The position numbers and the translations under genes are program-made. Below, one piece after another: positions 27,174 through 34,732 of a stretch of DNA of 64,000 nucleotides. Under the pieces are notes generated by a model that was not told the DNA's origin, made no database searches, and saw only the letters and a program-made list of their open reading frames with translations. Within the stretch, counting starts at the first letter, position 1, and each line of letters opens with the position of its first letter. Source of the DNA: Cupriavidus pinatubonensis (GTDB lineage: Bacteria > Pseudomonadota > Gammaproteobacteria > Burkholderiales > Burkholderiaceae); NCBI RefSeq assembly GCF_019602855.1, contig NZ_CP080766.1, positions 2,170,001 through 2,234,000 on the forward strand, read 5' to 3'.

Positions 27174-28088
27174 ATGACCCGTAGCAATGCCGCCGTTCAA
27201 CTTAGCGATGCGTCCGCCGAACCTAACACCCTGAACTACCACGGCTTCACCATTACACGGTCGACGCCGACCATTGGTGCCGAGGTCGGCGGGATCGATC
27301 TGGCCGAGACGCTCGACGACGCCACCGTGGCCGCGCTGCGGCAAGCGCTGGTGCGCCACAAGGTGCTGTTCTTCCGCGACCAGGACATCACGCCGGCACA
27401 GCACGTGCAGCTCGCACGCCGCTTCGGCGAACTCGAAGTTCACCCCGTCTTTCCGCATCACGAGGACCATCCCGAATTGGTGCTGCTGGGCGGAAGCAAG
27501 GACATGCGTGGCCGCGAGAACATCTACCACTCCGACGTCTCGTGGCGCGAGGTGCCGTCGATGGCGTCGATGCTGCGCTGCGTGGAGTGCCCCGACACCG
27601 GCGGCGACACGATCTGGGTCGATATGGCACGTGCCTACGCGGCCCTGCCCGACGCCGTCAAGGAGCGGATCGACGGCCTCTATGCGGTTCACGACATCAT
27701 GCCCGGCTTCGGCGCACGCATGACTCCGGAGGAACGTGAAGTCAACCGCAAGAAGTTCCCTGCGGTCACGCACCCGGTCGTGCGCACGCATCCCGAGAGC
27801 GGTGAAAAGATCCTCTACGTCAACGAAGGATTTGTCACGCATCTCGCGAACTTCGGCGAGAAGGTGCAGTTCCGCGTGGGCTTCGATTTCCGCTATGGCG
27901 AACTCGATCTGCTGCAGTACCTGTTCCGCCAGGCCGCCGTGCCCGAGTACCAGGTCCGCCTGAAATGGCGGCCCAACACCATTGCGTTCTGGGATAACCG
28001 TTCCACGCAGCACTACGCCGTGCAGGACTATTTCCCCGCAGTACGCCGGATGATGCGCGCGACCATCATCGGCGATAAACCTTTCTGA
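27174..28088 (+). CDS. TauD/TfdA family 2-oxoglutarate-dependent dioxygenase
   Basis: 304-residue non-haem iron dioxygenase. Iron ligands are H119 and D121 (YHSDVSW) and the distal H280 (STQHYAVQDYFP); an Arg pair at about 287 fits the 2-oxoglutarate carboxylate. Length is close to the alkylsulfatase AtsK and taurine dioxygenase group. Such enzymes hydroxylate next to a heteroatom, so that a sulfate, sulfonate or ether breaks and an aldehyde or ketone is left. The next gene is an aldehyde dehydrogenase, which fits that chemistry. Actual substrate unknown. AAGGAG precedes the ATG. Confidence 0.88.
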   Translation: MTRSNAAVQLSDASAEPNTLNYHGFTITRSTPTIGAEVGGIDLAETLDDATVAALRQALVRHKVLFFRDQDITPAQHVQLARRFGELEVHPVFPHHEDHPELVLLGGSKDMRGRENIYHSDVSWREVPSMASMLRCVECPDTGGDTIWVDMARAYAALPDAVKERIDGLYAVHDIMPGFGARMTPEEREVNRKKFPAVTHPVVRTHPESGEKILYVNEGFVTHLANFGEKVQFRVGFDFRYGELDLLQYLFRQAAVPEYQVRLKWRPNTIAFWDNRSTQHYAVQDYFPAVRRMMRATIIGDKPF

Positions 28089-28118
28089 AGCGCCCCCACT
28101 TTCAGGAGTTAACGCTCG

Positions 28119-29567
28119 ATGCACAATCTCAATACGTTCTATATCGGGGGCGAGTGGGTTAAACCCGCTGATGGCGCCACGTTGGCGGATCTCGTCAACC
28201 CGGCGACGGAGGCCGTGATCGGCACGGTCGCCATGGGTGGCGCGGCCGATGTCGACCGTGCCGTGGCGGCCGCGCGCGACGCGTTCGCATCGTGGTCCAG
28301 GTCCAGTCGCGAGGAACGCCTGGCCCTGCTGCGCCGCATTTCCGACGGCTACAAGGCGCGCATCGGGGAGATTGCCGAGGCCATCAGCACGGAGATTGGC
28401 GCGCCAATCTGGCTGTGCCGTGAATACCAGGCCCCGATGGGCTTGGTACAGATTCAGGCAGCCATTGCAGCGCTCGAAGCGTTCGAGTTCGTCACCGTCA
28501 AGGGCACGACCCAGGTCGTGCGGGAGGCGGTCGGCGTGGCCGCGCTGATCACGCCGTGGAACTGGCCGGTCAATCAGATTGCCGCCAAGGTGGCGCCGGC
28601 GCTGGCGGCCGGATGCACGATGGTGCTCAAGCCATCGGAAATCGCGCCGCTCGACGCGCGCATCTTTGCCGAGATCGTGCAGGAGGCCTGCCAGGCCACA
28701 TCGACGCCCGCAGGCGTGTTCAACATGTTGTTTGGCACGGGTCCGACGGTCGGCGCGGCGTTGTCGCGCCACCCCGATGTCGACATGGTGTCCATCACCG
28801 GCTCCACGCGCGCTGGCGTAGACGTGGCCATGCAGGCCGCGCCAACGGTGAAGCGCGTCGCGCAGGAACTTGGCGGCAAGTCGCCCAACGTCATCCTCGA
28901 TGATGCCGATCTCAAGGCTGCGGTCTCTCAGGGCGTGGTGAGCTGCATGCTGAATTCCGGCCAGACCTGCACGGCGCCGACGCGCATGCTGGTACCACGC
29001 GCGCAATACCAGATGGCCATCGCGATTGCGCAAGCGACGGTGCAGGCGCTGACTGTCGGTGATCCGTCTTCGCCTGACAGCAAGCTGGGGCCCAGTTCCA
29101 ACCGTGCACAGTACGAACGTGTCCAGCGCATGATCGAAGCCGGTATCCAGGAGGGCGCACGCGTCGTGGCCGGTGGTCCGGGCCGCCCGGAAGGACTTGC
29201 GCAGGGCTTTTACAACCGCCCGACGGTATTTGCCGACGTCAGCAACGACATGACCATTGCCCGGGAGGAGATTTTCGGGCCGGTGCTGTCGATGATTCCT
29301 TACGACAACGAGGCTGAGGCAATCCGTATCGCCAACGACACGCCTTACGGGCTCGCTGCCTATGTCTGGTCGGGCAACCCGGCACGTGCGCGCCGCGTCG
29401 CTGGAGAACTGCGCGCGGGCTCCGTGCAGATCAACGGTGCGAAGATGGACTTTGCCGCGCCGTTCGGCGGCTACAAGACGTCGGGCAACGGCCGCGAGTT
29501 CGGCGCGTACGGCCTGGCCGAGTTCCTCGAATACAAGTCGGTCGCAGGCTGCACCGTGGATGAATGA
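28119..29567 (+). CDS. Aldehyde dehydrogenase family protein
   Basis: 482-residue NAD(P)-dependent aldehyde dehydrogenase, complete. The catalytic nucleophile is C284 (SGQTCTAPT), the general base E250 (QELGGKSPN), and the oxyanion Asn lies in TPWNWPVNQ. It turns an aldehyde into the acid that the operon's first enzyme can activate. The gene overlaps no neighbour; a TTTCAGGAGTT leader precedes the ATG. It lies between the TauD dioxygenase and the GMC alcohol dehydrogenase, so its aldehyde could come from either. Confidence 0.92.
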   Translation: MHNLNTFYIGGEWVKPADGATLADLVNPATEAVIGTVAMGGAADVDRAVAAARDAFASWSRSSREERLALLRRISDGYKARIGEIAEAISTEIGAPIWLCREYQAPMGLVQIQAAIAALEAFEFVTVKGTTQVVREAVGVAALITPWNWPVNQIAAKVAPALAAGCTMVLKPSEIAPLDARIFAEIVQEACQATSTPAGVFNMLFGTGPTVGAALSRHPDVDMVSITGSTRAGVDVAMQAAPTVKRVAQELGGKSPNVILDDADLKAAVSQGVVSCMLNSGQTCTAPTRMLVPRAQYQMAIAIAQATVQALTVGDPSSPDSKLGPSSNRAQYERVQRMIEAGIQEGARVVAGGPGRPEGLAQGFYNRPTVFADVSNDMTIAREEIFGPVLSMIPYDNEAEAIRIANDTPYGLAAYVWSGNPARARRVAGELRAGSVQINGAKMDFAAPFGGYKTSGNGREFGAYGLAEFLEYKSVAGCTVDE

Positions 29568-29583
29568 AGGAGTGACCGATTAC

Positions 29584-31224
29584 ATGGAAACGTTTGACTA
29601 TCTGGTGGTGGGTGCCGGCTCGGCAGGCTGCGCCATTGCATCAAGGCTGGCCGAAGACCCCGCCGTGACGGTGGCCCTGATCGAGGCCGGGCCGACTGAT
29701 CACCATATGAGCATCTGGATGCCGATCGGCATGGCATCTACCGTGCGCAATGCCGGCCCACGCAACTACGGCTACTACACCGTGCCGCAGCCGGGCTTCA
29801 ACGGGCGGCAGGGTTACCAGCCGCGCGGCAAGGGTCTGGGCGGCAGCTCGTCGATCAACGGCATGGTCTATATCCGCGGTCACCGCAACGACTACGACGA
29901 CTGGGCGCGCCTGGGCTGCACCGGCTGGGGATATGAAGACGTGCTGCCGTACTTCCGGCGCAGCGAACATCACGAGGACTACAGCGGCCGGGACGATAAC
30001 CGATGGCACGGTGGCACGGGCCCGCTGCGCGTAAGCAACCTGCGCTCGCCCAGCCCGTTTTCCCGGCGCTTTATCGACGCGGCAATCCAGGCTGGCTATC
30101 GGCCCAATAGCGATTTCAACGGTGCGGATCAGGAGGGAGCGGGCTTCTACCACGTCACCCAGCATCGTGGCGAGCGCTGGAATTCGGCGCGCGCCTACCT
30201 GCATCAGGGCAACGCGGGCGACAAGACTCTGAGCGGAGGCCGCAGCAACCTTTCGGTGCTGGTCGAGACGCAGGTGCTGCGTATCAACTTCGACGGCAGG
30301 CGGGCCACGGGACTGACCGTTGTGCGCGGCGGGGTGGAGCAGAAGCTGGCGGCACGGCGCGAAGTCATTGTCAGCGCCGGGGCCTTCAACTCGCCGCAGT
30401 TGCTGCTGGCGTCCGGCGTAGGCCCGGCGCGCGAGCTTTTTGACATGGGGATTCATGTTGTAGCCGACCTGCCTGGCGTAGGTAGGAACCTGCAGGACCA
30501 TCCGGATGTCATCCTGAACAAGCAGGTGCATTCGCTGGACCTGTTTGGCCATTCCTTTGGCGGCTTTGTGAAGCTGTCGATGGAGTTGCTGCGCTATCGC
30601 CGCAAACGCACCGGCATGCCTAGCAGCAATTTCGCGGAGGCCGGCGCTTTCATCAAGAGTCGGCAGGGACTTGCGGCCCCTGATATTCAGCTGCATTTCA
30701 TCACGGCACTGCTCAATCACGGCAGCGACAGGAAGAAGCTGGGTCATGGCTATTCCTGCCATGCCTGCGTGCTGCGGCCGAAGAGTGTTGGAGAAGTACG
30801 ATTGCGTTCCCCGGACATGCGCGAAGCACCGGTCATCGATCCGCGCTTCCTCAGCCATGAGGAAGATATGACCGTCATGGTGGCAGGCGTGCGCGCAATC
30901 CGCCGCATCTTCGCGCAGCAGGCGCTGGCCAGCGCCGGCGGCCGCGAGCTGTTCACCGACGAATTCGGGCCGGGCGACGGCGACCAGCAAGCAATCGAGG
31001 CTTTCGTGCGCGAGCGGACCGACAGCGTCTACCACCCGGTCGGCACCTGCAAGATGGGTGTGGATGACATGGCCGTGGTCGATCCCGCCTTGCGTGTGCG
31101 TGGTGTGCAGGGCTTGCGCGTGGTCGATGCATCGATCATGCCGACGCTGGTGGCAGGCAACACCAATGCGCCGGCGATCATGATCGCCGAGAAGGCGGCA
31201 GACCTGATCCGCGCCGGCGACTAA
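29584..31224 (+). CDS. GMC family FAD-dependent alcohol dehydrogenase
   Basis: 546-residue glucose-methanol-choline oxidoreductase. The N-terminal FAD motif is VVGAGSAGCAIASRL, then GKGLGGSSSINGMVYIRGH, and the C-terminal active-site region has VYHPVGTCKMG and GNTNAPAIMIAEK. Members such as AlkJ, choline dehydrogenase and polyethylene-glycol dehydrogenase oxidise alcohols to aldehydes, feeding electrons to quinone. Start taken at ATG 29584 (METFDYLVVG), 12 bases after AAGGAG; an in-frame ATG at 29560 overlaps the previous gene. Last gene of the operon, followed by two perfect hairpins. Confidence 0.9.
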   Translation: METFDYLVVGAGSAGCAIASRLAEDPAVTVALIEAGPTDHHMSIWMPIGMASTVRNAGPRNYGYYTVPQPGFNGRQGYQPRGKGLGGSSSINGMVYIRGHRNDYDDWARLGCTGWGYEDVLPYFRRSEHHEDYSGRDDNRWHGGTGPLRVSNLRSPSPFSRRFIDAAIQAGYRPNSDFNGADQEGAGFYHVTQHRGERWNSARAYLHQGNAGDKTLSGGRSNLSVLVETQVLRINFDGRRATGLTVVRGGVEQKLAARREVIVSAGAFNSPQLLLASGVGPARELFDMGIHVVADLPGVGRNLQDHPDVILNKQVHSLDLFGHSFGGFVKLSMELLRYRRKRTGMPSSNFAEAGAFIKSRQGLAAPDIQLHFITALLNHGSDRKKLGHGYSCHACVLRPKSVGEVRLRSPDMREAPVIDPRFLSHEEDMTVMVAGVRAIRRIFAQQALASAGGRELFTDEFGPGDGDQQAIEAFVRERTDSVYHPVGTCKMGVDDMAVVDPALRVRGVQGLRVVDASIMPTLVAGNTNAPAIMIAEKAADLIRAGD

Positions 31225-31228
31225 CGGG

Positions 31229-31282
31229 ACGGCACTGCAATCGTCTTGCCGGCCCGCAGTGCCGTGAGGTGCTGCGGGCCGG
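31229..31282. terminator. Two overlapping, mutually exclusive hairpins after the GMC gene
   Basis: Stem 1 is ACGGCACTGC (31229-31238) with GCAGTGCCGT (31256-31265), ten perfect pairs. Stem 2 is CCGGCCCGCAG (31249-31259) with CTGCGGGCCGG (31272-31282), eleven perfect pairs. They share 31256-31259, so only one can form at a time. The site lies between convergent genes, five bases after the GMC stop. No U-tract follows, so classical intrinsic termination is unsure. Confidence 0.6.
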
Positions 31283-31297
31283 GGCGTCGGGCCGGCT

Positions 31298-31633
31298 TCA
31301 GAGATAGGTAGCCACAACCACGTACGTGTTCGTGGCGCCACGGCGGCCAATCGGCTCCAGCCGCAACTGGGCCGCGCCCACTCGGGCGCTTGCGGCCTTG
31401 CCAAGGGCCGCCGCGCGCAACGCCTTGCTGACCGGGCGCCCCGCCGGCGTCAGGCAAGTGGCGTTGACCCCTTGCGCGTCCGCCTCGAACCCGCACGAGG
31501 GCTCGGTGATCGCACCCTGGAACGTGATGGTGCCGGACTGCGCGGCCGCACCGCCCGCGATACCTGCCGCAACACACAACGACAATCCGACCCGTCGCGC
31601 CCATGCCGGCACGCGCCTTTCCTTTGCGTCCAT
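31298..31633 (-). CDS. Small secreted fimbrin-like protein
   Basis: 111-residue exported protein. The signal sequence covers about residues 1-32 (VGLSLCVAAGIAGGAAAQ, cleavage near AAAQ-S). The mature start GTITFQGAITEPSCGFE resembles the first strand and first Cys of type 1 pilin subunits, and a second Cys (NATCLTP) could close the disulfide. At about 80 residues the mature part is much shorter than a true fimbrial subunit (about 150). No usher or chaperone genes are near. Start chosen at 31633 because GGAGGG sits seven bases upstream. Function unknown. Confidence 0.65.
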   Translation of the reverse strand: MDAKERRVPAWARRVGLSLCVAAGIAGGAAAQSGTITFQGAITEPSCGFEADAQGVNATCLTPAGRPVSKALRAAALGKAASARVGAAQLRLEPIGRRGATNTYVVVATYL

Positions 31634-32048
31634 ATCGATTCCCTCCATGGTGGATGCCACCTGACTGTTGCCGTGTGGCGCGGAGCGCGACCGCTGTCAG
31701 TGCTCCTGTCGCCAATAGCGGCGTGCCAGGACTGGGCTTTAGTAATTCCCTTAAAAATATTGCAGCCTGTTGACTTCTGATGCGGTCCGGCGGTGTCAGT
31801 TGCCGGCGACGGCCTGAAGAGTAGCGTTGCCGCTGAAGCCATTTGGCGCCACCGGGATATCGCCGGGCAAGGCGGGCGGCTACGCCTCAGCCCATTCTTA
31901 TCGGCCCCGGCTGATTTTCGTGCGCAGCGGAGGACGATGCGGGCAGGCTCTCGGAAAAGAGGCGTCATCCGCCGTCTGGCCTCATGCGTTGCATGCGGCC
32001 AGACGGCGGATGTGGTGCGACAGGAAAAATCGGTGCGAAGGGGTGGGG
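31634..32048. other. Intergenic region with AT-rich segment
   Basis: No credible gene. An AT-rich patch at about 31738-31765 may hold the promoter of the small secreted protein on the minus strand. A long hairpin occupies 31966-32012. Otherwise I see nothing in it. Confidence 0.6.
31966..32012 (-). terminator. Long hairpin terminator downstream of the serA-like gene
   Basis: CATCCGCCGTCTGGCC (31966-31981) pairs perfectly with GGCCAGACGGCGGATG (31997-32012), sixteen pairs. Inside, after one T/C mismatch, CATGC and GCATG pair across GTT, so the whole 47 bases fold into one rod. On the minus strand the run CTCTTTT follows a few bases later, which fits an intrinsic terminator for the dehydrogenase gene ending at 32049. 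Confidence 0.75.
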
Positions 32049-33251
32049 TTAGCGCACCAGCAGCCGCGAACGTACGAATCCGGCATGCGTGCGCAGCGAT
32101 TCCATCAGCACGTCGGACGGCACGCGGTCGAGATCCGTGACGACGTAGCCGGTATGGCCGCGCGTCTGCAGGTGCTGGCCGTTGATGTTGACGCCATCCT
32201 GGGCCAGCAGCGTGTTCAGTGCGGCTAGCGCGCCCGGAGCATTGCTGTGGATGTTGAGCAGGCGTGCCGGCGCGTGCAGCGGACCGGGATCGACTTCGGG
32301 AAAGTTGACGGCGCCAATGGTGCCGCCGGTGTTCAGGTAGTTCAGCAGCTTGGCGGCTACCTCTGTGCCGATGTTCTCCTGCGCCTCTTCAGTGCTGCCG
32401 CCGATGTGGGGCGTCAGCAGGACATTCGGAAGCTGCTGCAGCGGACTGACGAATGGATCGTTGTTCGTCTTCGGCTCTTCCGGGAACACGTCGATTGCCG
32501 CGCCGCCCAGGCGCTTGTCGCGCAGTGCCGCCGCAAGCGCATCGATATCCACCACGGTGCCGCGCGATGCGTTGATCAGGATCGCGCCCGGCTTGAAGCA
32601 GGCGAGCACGTGGGCATCGATCATGTTGCGCGTGCGGGCCGTAGCGGGCACGTGCAGAGTGACCACGTCCGCCTGCGACACGGCTTCTTCGAGCGTACCG
32701 GCGGCACGCGCCGAGCCGAGCGACAGCCGGGCCAGCACGTCGTAGTACACCACCCGCATGCCCATCGACTCCGCCAATACGCCGACCTGAGAGCCGATAT
32801 TGCCGTAGCCGACGATGGCGATGGTCTTGCCGCGCGCCTCGAACGCGCCGCTGGCGCCCTTGGCCCACTTGCCGGCATGAGCTAGCGCATTCTTCTCCGG
32901 GATCTTGCGCAGCAGCATCACGGCCTCGGACACGACCAGCTCGGCCACCGACCGCGTGTTCGAAAACGGCGCATTGAAGACCGGGATGCCAGCCGCGGTC
33001 GCGGCGTCCAGATCGACCTGCGAGGTGCCGATGCAGAAGCAGCCGATGCTGAGCAGCGCGGGCGCGCTGCGGATATCGTCGCCGCGCAGGTGCGTGGCAG
33101 AGCGGATGCCGACGAGGTCATGGCTTGCCAGCACCTGGCGCAGTTCGTCGCCGGCCAGCGCGCCGGTGCGGCGCTCGACCGTCAGGCCGGCCTCGCCAAG
33201 GCGCGCCGTGGCGCTTGCATGGATGTTTTCGAGCAGGATCGCAGTCGTCAC
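32049..33251 (-). CDS. D-3-phosphoglycerate dehydrogenase-like 2-hydroxyacid dehydrogenase
   Basis: 400-residue D-isomer-specific 2-hydroxyacid dehydrogenase of the SerA type. NAD motif VGYGNIGSQVG, catalytic Arg in NASRGTVVD, Glu in DVFPEEPK and His in LTPHIGGST are all present. A C-terminal ACT domain begins near RLLNIHSNAPGALAALN, as in serine-feedback-regulated SerA. It would oxidise 3-phosphoglycerate in serine synthesis, though a second copy could use another 2-hydroxyacid. I take the GTG at 33251 (VTTAILLENIHAS) as start; an open frame reaches 33326 but has no similarity. Followed by a strong terminator. Confidence 0.88.
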   Translation of the reverse strand: MTTAILLENIHASATARLGEAGLTVERRTGALAGDELRQVLASHDLVGIRSATHLRGDDIRSAPALLSIGCFCIGTSQVDLDAATAAGIPVFNAPFSNTRSVAELVVSEAVMLLRKIPEKNALAHAGKWAKGASGAFEARGKTIAIVGYGNIGSQVGVLAESMGMRVVYYDVLARLSLGSARAAGTLEEAVSQADVVTLHVPATARTRNMIDAHVLACFKPGAILINASRGTVVDIDALAAALRDKRLGGAAIDVFPEEPKTNNDPFVSPLQQLPNVLLTPHIGGSTEEAQENIGTEVAAKLLNYLNTGGTIGAVNFPEVDPGPLHAPARLLNIHSNAPGALAALNTLLAQDGVNINGQHLQTRGHTGYVVTDLDRVPSDVLMESLRTHAGFVRSRLLVR

Positions 33252-33404
33252 GTTCAGTTTTCCGCGCAAGAATAGGACTCGGAGAGAACAAGGTGCGCGC
33301 CGGCAGCCTCTGCTGCGGCGCGGCAATGTCTATTCTGCGCGAAAAAGCTGCCGCGGTCCCGGTGCCCCTTCCGCCAACGTTGGCACCATCGGGAGCCGCT
33401 CAGC

Positions 33405-33920
33405 CTACCGGGAGCGTCCGCGTCGGTCGCCGCCGAGCGGGTCGACGATGATCATGCTTTGCTGCAGCACGCCGTTGTCGTCGAAGTAGCAGCTGAAATG
33501 GGCGGTCTGGTAGCCGTCCTTGTACATCCGGTAGGTCCAGGCCTCGCGCTTCATCAGCGGGTAGTACTGCGTGGGCTCGCGTGGCTTGCCGAAGCGCTCG
33601 AGCACTTCCTGCTTGGTCCAGACTCCGACCTGCGCCTGATAGATTTCGGCTTCCGTCAGCATTTGCCGATAGCTGACGAGCTTGCCGGTCGCGTCAAAGT
33701 CCGCGGCATAGACCGTGTGGCCGAGCGGCTGCCCCGAGTAGAGCCAGCGGGACGTGCCGTTCGGAAACCTGAAGGTATCGGTGGGCTCCCCCAATGTACC
33801 GCGAACGGCACCTTGGTCGCTGCCGATCAGTCGCTGGCCGGTCTGTTCCGGTTGCAGCGACGCGCAGGCGCTCAAGGCAAGGGCTGCCATGCAAGCCAGT
33901 GTGGCCAGGCGGATTCGCAT
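33405..33920 (-). CDS. Putative lipoprotein (SmpA/BamE-like fold)
   Basis: 171-residue lipoprotein: signal sequence with lipobox LSAC, acylated Cys at about residue 19. The mature part has two weakly similar segments, GAVRGTLGEPTDTFRFPNG and QEVLERFGKPREPTQYYPL, which look like a repeated SmpA/OmlA (BamE-like) beta-alpha unit, each with a G-x-P turn. It is probably anchored in the outer membrane. No conserved neighbours hint at a function. The gene stands alone between SerA and the universal stress gene. Confidence 0.8.
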   Translation of the reverse strand: MRIRLATLACMAALALSACASLQPEQTGQRLIGSDQGAVRGTLGEPTDTFRFPNGTSRWLYSGQPLGHTVYAADFDATGKLVSYRQMLTEAEIYQAQVGVWTKQEVLERFGKPREPTQYYPLMKREAWTYRMYKDGYQTAHFSCYFDDNGVLQQSMIIVDPLGGDRRGRSR

Positions 33921-34013
33921 CGTGCGCTCCCGCGGGGAAATCCCGCATGCCCGGATTGTCCGGCCTGTGGCACGGCGTGCGCAATAGCGCCGGCTGCAGT
34001 CGGCGGCGCGGGA

Positions 34014-34469
34014 CTAGCCCTCGACCTCGCTGCGGATCAGCAGCACCGGGCGGTTGGATTTGCTCACCACGCCCTCGGAGACGCTGCCCATCAACAGACG
34101 CCGTACGCCGCGCCGGCCGTGGGTGCCCAAGACGATCAGGTCTGCGTTCCAGGTATCGGCCTGCGCGACGATGGTTGACGAAATCTGCCCGGGTGCCACC
34201 GGCTTTTCGATCAGTTGGGTCACATGCCTGACGCCGGCTGCATCGAGCCTGCTCGCGGCCTCGGCAAGGACTTTGTTGCCGAATGTCAGGATACCTTGCA
34301 TCAGGGCCTTGGCGTCGAAGTAGGCGACGTCGAAAAACGCGTCGCTGTCGTCGGCGACGAACAGGGCCTTGACCTCCGCCCCCGTGGCCTTGGCGATTGT
34401 GATGGCCTGGCTCAACGCCAGGTCGGAAGACTGGCTGCCATCTACGGCGAGCAGGATGCGTTGATACAT
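34014..34469 (-). CDS. Universal stress protein UspA family
   Basis: 151-residue single-domain Usp. N-terminal ILLAVDGSQSSDLALSQAI and the C-terminal nucleotide loop GTHGRRGVRRLLMGSVSEG match the ATP-binding G-x2-G-x9-G-S group. In proteobacteria such proteins accumulate under low oxygen or growth arrest. It diverges from a second Usp gene across a 263-base gap holding two FNR/ANR-type boxes; the nearer one is placed for activation of this gene, so oxygen-limited expression is likely. Confidence 0.92.
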   Translation of the reverse strand: MYQRILLAVDGSQSSDLALSQAITIAKATGAEVKALFVADDSDAFFDVAYFDAKALMQGILTFGNKVLAEAASRLDAAGVRHVTQLIEKPVAPGQISSTIVAQADTWNADLIVLGTHGRRGVRRLLMGSVSEGVVSKSNRPVLLIRSEVEG

Positions 34470-34572
34470 GGCGGATCTCCGGAGTGTGACGGCGGATGGT
34501 CAGGAGTGGCAAATGGTTGCCGGTACGCGTGAACGCGTTGGATTCAGCGTAGGTGCATCTGAAGGTGTCGGC

Positions 34573-34586
34573 TTGATGTGCATCAA
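34573..34586. promoter_or_regulatory. FNR/ANR box, perfect, for the minus-strand usp gene
   Basis: TTGATGTGCATCAA matches TTGAT-N4-ATCAA in all ten fixed positions. Its centre (34579.5) lies about 41 bases upstream of a start site predicted from the minus-strand -10-like TACGCT (34551-34546), the class II activation spacing. Confidence 0.8.
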
Positions 34587-34630
34587 GGCTTGCTGCGGCA
34601 GACGCGGCATCACGGTTCGGTCGTGCCGCA

Positions 34631-34644
34631 TTGATGCCCGTCAA
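34631..34644. promoter_or_regulatory. FNR/ANR box, 9/10, for the plus-strand usp gene
   Basis: TTGATGCCCGTCAA matches the FNR/ANR consensus in nine of ten fixed positions. The centre (34637.5) lies about 41 bases before the start site expected from the -10-like TACACT at 34666-34671, again class II spacing. Confidence 0.72.
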
Positions 34645-34732
34645 GCACCTTGGCCGGCAAATGCTTACACTGGTTCACGTCCCAGGCGGTCCGCAGCGTC
34701 GCACTCACGCCTTTGCAAGGAGCAATGAACCG

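Noticed and set aside
21850-29033. Minus-strand open frames of 650-887 codons opposite the beta-oxidation operon
   Set aside because: Mirror frames of the real genes; no recognisable domains or ribosome-binding sites.
33252-33326. Twenty-five-codon N-terminal extension of the SerA-like protein
   Set aside because: No family similarity; the GTG at 33251 starts exactly where homologues begin.
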